A DNA stretch of 64,000 nt from Siphonodentalium dalli (Eukaryota > Mollusca > Scaphopoda > Gadilida > Siphonodentaliidae). The notes beneath the pieces were generated by a model, which saw only the letters and a program-made list of their open reading frames with translations, made no database searches and had not been told where the DNA came from. Within the stretch, counting starts at the first letter, position 1; each line of letters starts with the position of its first letter. The translations under genes were made by a program, and so were the position numbers. Shown in pieces: positions 27,701-39,700 of the stretch. The stretch is from the NCBI GenBank assembly GCA_032622095.1, contig CP136069.1:157403043-157467042 (forward strand), given 5' to 3'.

Positions 27701-30700
27701 AATATACATTGTATATATATATATATCATTCTGGTAAATCCCTATATGATGTACGGAAAGTACAATATCATATATTTATGTCATTCTTTATTTCAGATTT
27801 GATGTACGGGTAGTACAATGTGATAATTGGCCAAATTTTATAGCAGAATACATTAGTTTATATCAAAACAATGTTCTCCTTACATTTTCTTAACCTGGGA
27901 AAGCATAATAACCCATGCTAACTATGAGCATTATCCCCATAAGAAAAATAAAAAATAAAAATAAAACCCTCGCTCCCTCATCGATTCTCAAAAAAAATTG
28001 CCCGAGAATCAAAACCCTTTTTTTTTTTGGCCTAATAAAATATTTGTTTTTTAAATAATTATTAAACCAAATTTTTTTTTTTAATGTTAGCAGAATTTGA
28101 AAAACTAACACCATTATAACTCTGCCAAGGGTACCCTTAGTCACCACATCCGATTGACCTGCGAATTTAAATCTACTGTATATTATTATTGAGGACACCA
28201 AAAAAAAACCTTTTACCTGTCCAGTGCTTTGATTAGAACTTCAACAAACTATTGCTATGTATAACATAAAACACAGACTATTCATATCCTAATAATCTGA
28301 CCTGCTAGTCAACATGAGCATCGTATAACACCCCGAACATAGTTGAACTGATAAGATAAATATATTCTCGTTAAACAGAGAATTATACCACAACTGATGA
28401 CCAATGACAATGTCGCAAGTAAAAGAGTAGGCCTGGATAGAGCAGGTGCATGCACATGTGAATGGATACTGTCATTTCTCCTTTGTTTTTCTTTCTTCAA
28501 TAAAGAATTTTTTTTAAATCATTAGATATAAAAGCCTCAGTATTAAAACACAATTATTTTTTTTTACTTCAGGGGTTTGCACAACTAACATAATTGATTG
28601 TAATCAGAAGTGCTCCCTTTGTGGGATATTAAAAATTACTATATCTTCTCTTCCATGATCTTATCCATAGAAGCTATAATGTTTTAACCCTTTCTTTACT
28701 AAGTGGATTCACTCATCAATTATAAATTATATATTGGAATGATCTATTATTATTGTTTTTATTTTTTTTGAGGGACGTTCAGGTATTATTAGTAATGTAA
28801 GCAGACAACAGTCAGACGAAAAGATAATAAAAGTCCAGAATAATTCATATTCTGTGGTGGGAAATGTTCAGATTATAAGTTCAACAGATTGAAATTTGTT
28901 GAACTTATTATCTGAACATTTCCTAAGGGAACTACTCATCAATGTGTATTTATTAAAGAAATGGTAAATGATTTCTTACTATACTGATGTGAATAATAAT
29001 ACAAGATACCTGACCTCATTAAATACTAGTCGCGCATAAACTGCTGGTCAACTGTTGAAATTCAGTTGAAAATGAATTTCATTCATCTCAAATATGAAGG
29101 CAGAATTTCATTAATATCTCATGTTTCAATTTCTTATGACAAGTCCAAATAAATAAAAAATATGTGTTCTCAGGCACCTCCCTCTTCACTGAAATGTTCT
29201 TTTCAATATTTCCTGTTAGAGTATTCGAACCTGTTCGAAGAAGGAAACTGAATTTTGGTTTTGGTTTCTGGAGTATGTTTTCCAGATTTTTAGAGAAAAA
29301 TAAAATTAAAAACCTCCCTCCCTCATCTAAAAATTGAGATTTACAGTAATGATCTAAATAATCGACTCCTTAACCACAGCAGAATTATGGGTAACTTTTC
29401 AGGATTCTCGGTGAGAGCTTACCGATGAATGGCAACAAGCCATATTTCCGACTATATCCTGAAAAGTTACCCATAATTTTGCTGTGGTTAAGGAGTCGAT
29501 TATTTAGAGCATTACTGTAATTGCCTGAGAACACAGATATTTTATTTTAATGGCCCAAGAATGAAATATTTTTGTGACTGGTTTTGAATGCTGTTTCAAT
29601 ATTAAAACATTAACATTTGATATTGTGAATTTCTCTTCCCTATTTTCAGGTGCTTAGACCATATAGGGAAGAGTGGGGAATGTTCTGCAGAGTATCTTGC
29701 CTTGTACAAGAAGAAACTAGCACAAGATGAATGGAAATGTTACCTTGCTATCCGGGGTGTGCTCATGACACTTGGTGACCTGATTACCACGGTAACTCAT
29801 AAATTCATAGCTGGATATATTCTGTTTGATTACCACTGTAACTCATAGCTGGATATACTGTGCCTAACTGTCCTGGTAAATGCTGAATGACTAGACGATA
29901 GTTAATGAGCATGTAGTTCATTGACATTTGAATAATTCACATTAAATCATCGAAATAACCTGCCAAGCCAGTTCCTTTATAAAAGTATATTTACATACTA
30001 AGTGTTGTCATCACTAAATCCAGCATTCTGATTGGTCGGCGCCCACGTGGCTAGTTGCAGTTATTTCTCGGTGAATGCGCAACAGCTAATAACTGCAAGC
30101 TCATTAACAACATCGATACTTTATTTGGGTTTGGAAAGACGAACGCGTAATGTTTTGGGCGCATTTGGATTCGCGCAGGATTGAATTAATAAATCATCGG
30201 GTTTCAATTGTTCCTGTTAACTTTTGCCAAGGGTGCTATGGAATATTTTGGGCTGGTTTTGTCACGATATCCTTCAGGTTTTACACAAGTTATGACCACT
30301 TACCTCACGGTCACATCTCCATAAAAACAGTCCACATGACAGTTAATCCTTATATACATCTGAATGGTTTATTTTGGTTTGTGGTAATTTCTTTGTAATA
30401 TAAGCAGGCGATAGAGACAGACACCCTCTAGTTGATTTGGGTCAATCAGATATTATTTAAACCTTTCATGCCAAAGCTGTGCTGGTGCAGCATTAAAGAT
30501 CCTGTGCCAGTGCATTCTCTTATATATGTGAGTCTTCCATAGGGAATCTCATATATATAAGAAAATGCACTGGCTTACAAGGTCAAGGTAAATATTGCCA
30601 GGCCAATATATTCTCTTATGTATGTGAGGCTCCCTGTGGGAGCATAAAATTTTAGGAAGCTTCAGTCATGGAAGGGTTAAATATAACTAACATAGCATAT

Positions 30701-33700
30701 ATTATTCACTGATTCTAATATTGTTTTTCTCCACAGGAGGTTGATCATCTACTGTACCTTGAAGAAACAACGTTGAGTTCTGATTTAGCCCAAGGTTTCG
30801 CTCTGAAGTCACTGACAGGTAGAAAATACAAAGCAATCAATCTCCTATCAAATATATATAATTATACACCATGCAACAAATTTGGCTTGGTATACTGAAA
30901 TCATCTTGCCTATCCATCTGTCTAGACAACCATAAATGCCATTTATCCAAGATTTAATCCCTTCATTTTCAGGTCAATTTAATTGAAATTGGCCACCACG
31001 CAATATTGTACACCTGCAATTATAAGATCGTTTGGAATTGAGATATCACCATTTTTTTGCTTATTAATTTTTTGCAACTTGCACAATTTGTCTGTTTAAT
31101 AAGCTCCTGTCCTTGATTTTATTTGTGATTTTTTGGTTTCTGTTTTTGTTTTTTATCAGACTGCTATTTTCAGACACTTTTATGTGACCTATTTTTATTT
31201 TGTCTCTGTTTTTATACAATTACTGTTTTCATTCAGCATTGCTTTTTATGTGTACCCATACCATAGTATGGTACACATAGTGTTGACGTCCGGATTGACC
31301 ACTTGTTGTTCGTCCGTCTGTCTTTCTGTCCGTCTGTCTGTAGACACTTTACGCATAATGCGATAACTCAAACATTTTCTGTCCGATCGGAACCAAATTT
31401 TGTATATGGGTTTCTCAGCCCAAAATACAGATCGAGTTCGACTTAGAATTCACGCATGCTGTCATAACTCACACAAATTTTATCTGATTGGAACCAAATT
31501 TGGTATGTGAGTTTCTCATCCCAAAATACAGATTGAGTTAGAACTCATTGCTCAATTCTGACATGTTTGATAAATAAATAACAACTGGGGAGAATGGGGG
31601 AGGGGGTAATTAAAGTACAATTTAAATATGAGATGGAATCCCATGCATGTATATTGTTCTAAGCAGTCTGTCTTGTCAACAAATTATAATTTCTCTTTGG
31701 AAGTGAATGAATTATTGAATATTTGTCAGGTCAATAGTGGCAGTTTATCACTTTGGCTTCCAAAGAGTTAACTTAAACTCCTAAACATATCCTCCGAAAT
31801 CACTAAACCGTTGGATTTCACAGCGAGAGGTCCTTGCGTGAATAGGGACAGAGTTATGAGATTTAAAACTACTCCTCCCCACCCCAAATACTTTTATAAC
31901 CCTTCTTAAGACAAATTATTTGAGCTTTTGATTCCTGTGATAATATCTTTAACAAATTATCAGTTATAGCTAAACATCTGCCGATCGTGATCAGCCTCAC
32001 GTTATTTAACGTGTTCTCTCCAGTCATTGTTTTTATTATACTCTGACTCTCGAATAGAATGGGGGTATACTGGATTGACCTCGTCCATCCATGCGTCCGG
32101 ACATTTTCCGTCCATCCGTCGAGGCAGATATCTCAAACACCGGTTGTCGGATCTGAATAAAATATTTGGTATGGATGTTCACTAAGATGAGGGCATTCCG
32201 TTCTAGAGTTATCCATCTTTGTTTATCTGAAGATGTTGGTTTTTTTGTCTGTCCGTTTGACGAATCTTGATGAAATTTGGTATGGTGTGTTTACTACTAT
32301 GATGGCGTCCGTTTCATCTTTGTTTATCTGGTAATGTTTGTTTTTTTTTGTCTGACCGAGCAGATATCTCCACCACTGGTTGACGAATCTCAATGAAATT
32401 TGGTATGGATGTTCACTACTATGAGGGCAATCACTTTCATTCAGTCTCTGTTATTACTTGGCATCTCTTTTTATTCACAGAACTCATGTCATTTATTTTA
32501 TTCGGTCTCTATTATTAGTTGGCTCCTCTTCTTATTTACAGAACTCATGTCGTTGTTCATGGAGCATGACAAGATAAAACAGCGATACAAAAACAAACTT
32601 GTCGGCTTCGTGCTGAATGGCTACCTATCCTTAAGGAAATTGATCGTTCAGAGAACAAAACTAATTGACGAGACACAGGAGAAGCTTCTAGATATGCTGG
32701 AGCAACTCACGACAGGGACAGACCTCGAGACGAAGGAATTCATGTCAGTCTGTGTCCAGACCGTAAAGAAATATCCACTCGATGATTACATATCGCCCGT
32801 GTTTATATTTGAGAGACTCTGCAGCATCATTTATCCCGTGAGTATAATGTCCACTTTTAGACTACTGTAAAATCCTTTTAATTCGTGGGGCCCAAACACG
32901 AAATCAACATCCAATGAAATAATTCACTATGATATTAAATATCACTATACAATGTGTGAGATGAAAATGAAGATCGGGCATTGTATACCAGGGGTATGTC
33001 TGAATTCGTCATGTTGTAAAATGAGTGGGAAAAACACGGAAGATGAGATGAAATGTGATCAATTTATTAAAACTAACAATCGTTTGTCAGTGGTCTAATT
33101 GTTATTGTTTATATACTACATCGTCTGATCCCTTCTATAATATTTTGTATAAGCAGTGGCCTTGATGGAGGTTAATTGTTTCACCTCAAGCAGGTTACAT
33201 CAAACAATAAATAACTACCTCGCCAGCATGTGAAATTACGCCACTGCACTGATTCCGTGATGCCTTTCGGTGCCAAAATACCTGGAGGTCCAATTTCTCA
33301 ATAATGATTACTCAAAGGTGTCATAAACTGACGATCCAAAAGATGGGGGTATACTGGATTACATGCGTTCGTTTGCCGTAACGTGCATCTGTCCGTCCGC
33401 CGCTCATATATATCAACCATGGGTTATCAGATCTTGATGAAATATGGTATGCAGGTTTGTCATCAGGGGTGCAATCAATAGAGGGTTCATTGATGTTATT
33501 CACGTTCCATTCAAGAGTTATCCCTCTTTGTTTATCTGAAAATGTTAAATTCCCTCCGTTGATATATCTCAAACATTTTCTTGCTATGAACATAGATCTA
33601 TCATTGTTTGCTCACTACAAACATCAGTTTATCTTTGTTTCATTATGAGCCACAATTCACATTTGAATTCCAGGAGGAGAACGATGTTGGTGAATTCTTC

Positions 33701-36700
33701 ATGATTTTGGAAAAAGATCCGCAGCAGGAGGACTTCCTGCAGGGGAGAATGCTGGGAAACCCATACAGCTCGAACGAACCCGGACTCGGACCGCTGATGA
33801 GAGATGTAAAAAATAAAATATGTCAAGGTAACAAAACTGAGAGTGAACTCTAGTGCTTGCAAGACTCAAACCCCATTAGGTGGGCCAAATATCCTGAAGA
33901 TGCTTATTGGCTACATGTAACTCTTTTATCCACTGCTTGCTACCTCCGTTGCCCACATAAATACTGCTAGATAAACATTACGTTTATTATGTCATCATAG
34001 CTTTATTAAGTTAGTACTACATTCATGACATGATTATATATGTATAATAATGTATATAATTTATTATGTCAATGTAGCTTTATTACGTCAATTTAGCTTT
34101 ATTAGGTTAGTACTACTTTCATGACATAATTATATATGTAAATTGTAGAGGTAACTCGGGGAAAATGTCAACTGACCTAATTTGGAAATATTTTCCCATC
34201 CCTACTTTACTGCGATTGATACATAATGTGAAAAACAGGAGAAACATCTATAAACTATAAGAACAAGGAACTTTCTAACAGGTATCCAAGAACTACTGTA
34301 CTCAGGCACTCTGGTTTGCTGACGTTACAAATACTAATTAGCTTCCTTGGCCTCATAAATGTATGGGCATCATCGAAGAAATGATTGAAACTCTTTGGAA
34401 AAATTGAAATTTTTCTACACAAAGGACGAGCTTCCTGCGATGGATAAACAAAATATGTAGCTAATGCTCTCACTTAAACTGTTTTCCTGCTCGGCAGAGC
34501 CTCTCCCAATAGATGCTCAAATTCCCGTCATGAAAATAAACAGTTTAAGCAACGGCACTAGCTACATATTCTATATATACATAATGTTGATATTTGCTAT
34601 TTGTAGCCCTCTCTCTTGTAATTTACTGCTTTGCCTGTTCTTAAGTGATTTGTTTTATCTGTTTTAGACTGCGAGCTTGTTGCACTACTGGAGGATGACA
34701 CTGGCATGGAGGTAAGGGCGACAGTTCCAGACTTCTGGCAAAATAACTCAAATGGTCCTGAGTTGGACCTGACAAATAAACTTCTTTTTGAACCACTAAT
34801 AGAAAGTTTAACGAAAATAAAAAAAAAATCACACTATTTCAACAGTTTAAAAATAATCTCATTTATACACAATTAGAAATTGTTAAAGAAAATTGAAAAG
34901 ATGATTTATCTCTTCCCTGAACTTTCTGTACTGATTCTGGGGGTCAGGAGACCAGTCAGAAATAAAAAATTCTCCAAATTCTCCAAATGAACTGAGACAT
35001 AAAATTATATTATTATTAGAACATTACACTGTTCACCTATGATTCGATTGAAAATTCATCTTTGTATGTGAAATATGTGTGACACTTGATTTTTCTTTTA
35101 TGTTCTATGGACATCGTAATGCAAATGAACCTTCAGCACAAGTTTCTCAGAAAAGTTTTTTTTTGCCAGAGGAGATAGAGCATTTTTAAGAGAAATATTC
35201 TTTAAATTCCTTGCGATGTCTCATTGCAATTTTCCATGTTAACTACAAACTTTTAAAATGTTGAGTGTCCTTATGCACATGCCTTGTAGACACAAAACAG
35301 GTAAACTATCCTTAATGATTTATGTTTTCTCGTTTCATAAAGCTGCTTGTAAATAAGAAGATAATCAGCTTAGATTTATCAGTGAAGGAAGTCTTCAAGA
35401 AAGTCTGGGCTCCCGAACATGGAGAGGTGAGACCGGCATAGATATCTATATACAGTAATGCTCTAAATAATCGACTCTCAGTGAGAGCTTTCTGATGAAT
35501 GGCAACAAGCCATATTTCCGACTAAATCCTGAAAAATTACCCATAATTCTTCTATGGTTAAGGAGTTAATTATTTAGGGCATTACTGTACCTGCATTGAG
35601 CAAGTTTATTTGCTGTGAGCCACAACTGAGTGTTTCAACTCATTTAAAGAAAACCAAATAGTTTTGAGATGATTTTTTTTTACAGTGATATTTTATGTTA
35701 TAGGGATGATTAAAAACATTGAGTATACTTAGGACACATTGCTTTCACATCAGGTCTTCATTTTACTAACACAACATGATCAAAATTCAAAATAGTGAGC
35801 CTTCCCAAAATATAGTATCTTTTTTTTTTTATTAGTTGGTTTTTGCATTTTCCGACCAAAAAAAAGATGTTTGTCAAAAATAAATTAATTTAGGTTTTCG
35901 TTTTTTTTATTCCCACCAATGTGAATATTAATGGACATAAAGTATATTAGAAAAAAGTGTAAGTTTGAGTAATATATACACCATAAATAATTGATCGAAC
36001 AGTGAAGCCTTCCTGCATTGTTTGCAGTACACTACAGATCTAGTACCTAAATACACAAAGTCAAGACAACTACCAGATTTTCCGATGGATAACTTTAAGG
36101 TCATCGGAAACTTGGCAAATGCTAATCTTGGCAATATTATTTTTCTTTTATCCATTTCTTGATGTAAAAACACTTCCAAATCTAAAAAATATTTTCCCCT
36201 TTAATTGTTTGACAAATTCATACCTTTAAAAAAAAAAATTCCTCACCTGCCTTTAAGCAAAAATAATCCGTAAACCAAGTAATAAAAAATAATATGCCTA
36301 ACGTAAACAATAATGTTGGAATGTCTATCGACAGAGTGAACCGATGGTGATTATCTACAGAATGAGAGGGCTGCTCGGTGATGCGACAGAGGATATGGTT
36401 AACTCCCTTGAAACCAAGTCAGGTAAGTAATAATTATATCCCCATGGGAATGGTCGGTATACTCAATTACATGCAAGCCTGCTTACACCTTAGCAGAATG
36501 AGGTTCCCAGAGGGTGAATTTGGTGATGCTAGTCCGCTATGCGGGGTAGCATCACTAAATTCACCCTCTGGGGACCTCATTCTGCAAATGACAGACACCC
36601 TATTTCAAGGCTTTGGAATGGTCGGTATACTCAATTACATACATCCATCCATCCATCTGGCCTTTGGTTTGTCCATCCTAGCTTATATCTCAGCCACAGC

Positions 36701-39700
36701 TTGTCGGATATCATTACAATTTGGTATGGATGTTAACCGTCACAAGGGCATTCTGTGGAGTGTCAAAATTCTCGCTTTTTCTGTTCTAAAGTTGTCCTTT
36801 CTTTATCTGAAAATTTTGATTTTTGTTTGTGCACATGAATATCTCAGCCGTGGGTCATAGGATCTCAATAACAAGTGTCAAAAGGAGTGCAAAATTCTGT
36901 GGTTCACATTTTCTGTTCTAGTTAGATTAATAGGGTATTATAATATGGGTCCATAAGTTTTTTCTAAGAAAATACAGGGACATCTGCTTAACTCTTTCAT
37001 GATGGGAGCTACGCTGGTGGATCTAAATTTACCCTCTGGATACCTCATTCTGCTTAGGCCTCTTCTTCTGGGAAGTATCTATAATCTCAAATTAACATTG
37101 TTTTGAAGGTACTTTTTCCCCTTCAGTTTCAATTGGGGAACTTCAATCTGATGCTAGGTCTCCCATAGCAGTTGAGGCCTCAGCAAAATGAGGCCCCCAG
37201 ATGGTGAATTTGGTGACACTAGCCCACTGTGTGGGATAGCATCACTAAATTCACCCTGAGGGGACCTCATTCTGCAAATGACAGACACATTATTTGCAGG
37301 CTTGGTGAATTCCAGCAATCTTCATTTGGCTTACTCTGACATTGAAGAGTTCAAATTGTCATATTTATATTTTTACTTTTTCCAAAATTGTGTCTGTGCC
37401 AGAACTCGGTGATGTTGACCCTTCCCTCCCCTCCCCCTTGGGGGATAGAGTCACTAAATTCACCCTCTGGGGGACCTCATTCTGCAAATGACAGACATAC
37501 TTTTTCAAGGCTTGCACTCCCTCCAAACTCATGTTATCTCATATCGTTCTTTAGATGATGATGTCAACAAAGAAGAAGTATATAAGATGGCTGCTGTATT
37601 ACGTGACTGTGGAGGGTTAGAGGTCATGTTGGACAGGTATGTATTATTTATTATGTCTAAAAATTGTTATGCTGTTTATCTATTAATAGGCTGGCTTCTA
37701 TCAGAGGCCTGAGAACCAGTCACATTACTGATTTTGTTTATCTATTTATAGCTGACATCTTTCGAGACCTAGGAACTAGTCATGTTAATGATACTGTTTA
37801 TCTATTTACAGGCTGGCGTCTTATTAAGAGACCTGGGAACTAGTCACGTTAATGATACTGTTTATCTATTAATAGGCTGGTATCTATCAGAGGCTGAGAA
37901 CCCGTCACATTACTAATTTTGTTTATCTATTTATAGGCTGACATCTTTCGAGACCTAGGAACTAGTCATGTTAATGATACTGTTTATCTATTTATAGGCT
38001 GGCGTCTATTAGAGACTTGGTGCTCGGGAGGCAGTTGATGATGGTGCTACTCAAACTATTTGGATTTGTTGTGAACATCCGAGTGAATCGACAGAGACTT
38101 TGTAAGACCGAGATGAACACCATTGGCGTCATGTTAGGGGCCCTTAACTTGGTGAGTTAAATTAATTACATGTAGGCCTGAGCACAACAAAGGCATAATT
38201 TGTTAAACCATGAAAATTGATACCAACAAAATTAGAGCCATTATGAGCAGGTCAGGCATATCCTGAATTCCACTATTATATGACCATAACATATTCATGT
38301 TTCCTTTGCATCAGGAATAGAAGATGGCACATACTAGTGCACTGCCAAATTTCATTCTTAACAATATCACAGCGAATGAACAGTCTTCTGACAAAATTTG
38401 TTGCGGAGTCTTTTGCGCCAGCTTTTATTCAATAATATTACTAATGATGCCTTTCTAAATGACAATCACAGGATGACAAAATTGCTCTTTCATAACAACA
38501 TTTAAATAAAAGGCCGCTCGGCCACAGTGTCCCCCGAACCGGTGGCTTCATTTGGAGCGGAGGCTTTGTAGAAGTATTCTATATGGATAAGACACTTGTG
38601 CATTGTCTCATTACTGATATGCATGCAAATAACCAAATCTAGCCCATAACTCTGAGAAAAATCATCGGATCAAACTCAAATTCGAACTTGACCTATATCT
38701 TGATATGACTGATCCACATACAAAACAGTATTTGCAATTAAAGGATCCAAACTTGAGATATCATCCGGAAACCGAAAAAGTGAGAAATTTTCTATAAAAA
38801 AAAAGTCGAAGAAGGGCCACAACTCTCGCAAAAATGGGCGGAGCATACCCATATTCGAACTTGACCTGTACATAGGGCTGATAAACTCACATACCAAATT
38901 TGGTTCAGATATGATCACACAAACTGAAGTTATCATCCGGAAACCAGAAAATAACAAGATTCTAAGAAAAGAAAAAAGGGCCAATACTCTCGCAAAAATG
39001 GGTGGAGAAAACCCATATTCGAACTTGACCTGTATTTTGGTCTGATAAACTCACATACCAAATTTGGTTCAGATATGATCACACAAACTGAAGTTATCAT
39101 CCGGAAACCAGAAAATTACAAGATTCTAAGTCGAAAAAGGGCGGAGCAAACCCATATTCGAACTTGACCTGTATTTTGGTCTGATAAACTCACCTATGAC
39201 ATTTGCTTTTGATCTAATAACCGAAACTAAAGTTATCATCCGGAAACCATTTCCGGACAGACGGACACCGGCTATTTTAATAGTCCCCCGAATTATTTTT
39301 TTTCGGGCGACAACTAGTTGAATGATAATTGAGTTGCTTATCGTGTGCCGCCATGATTAATCATTATGCTGGAAAAAATATATGTATGATACCGAATTAG
39401 CTCGGCACTTATTTTGAATAATTTGTGTGAAATATCATTTTGTATTATCCCTCTTTTATAAAATTTGCAAAACGGTAATGGTCGAATACCACTATAATAG
39501 TGGAATTCAGTATGTGTCTGACCTGATTAGTACATGATGTGATTGATGCAGGTTTAAAAACTAATGTGCATACCATGATAGAGGCAAGTCTTGAAATAGT
39601 GTGTCTGTCATTTGCAGAATGAGGTCCCCAGAGGGTGAATTTAGTGATGCTACCCTGCATAGCGGGCTAGCATCACCAAATTTACCCTCTGGGGACCTCA

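Noticed and set aside
23413-28032. Assignment of the element to PIF/Harbinger on the basis of its TAA duplications
   Set aside because: The gene is much longer than a Harbinger transposase, lacks its recognisable motifs, and no Myb-like partner gene is present.
32400-32870. 156-codon + strand frame starting with [13 protein letters not shown]
   Set aside because: It joins repeat sequence to the real exon 18 across the acceptor; the true coding part is 32542-32837.
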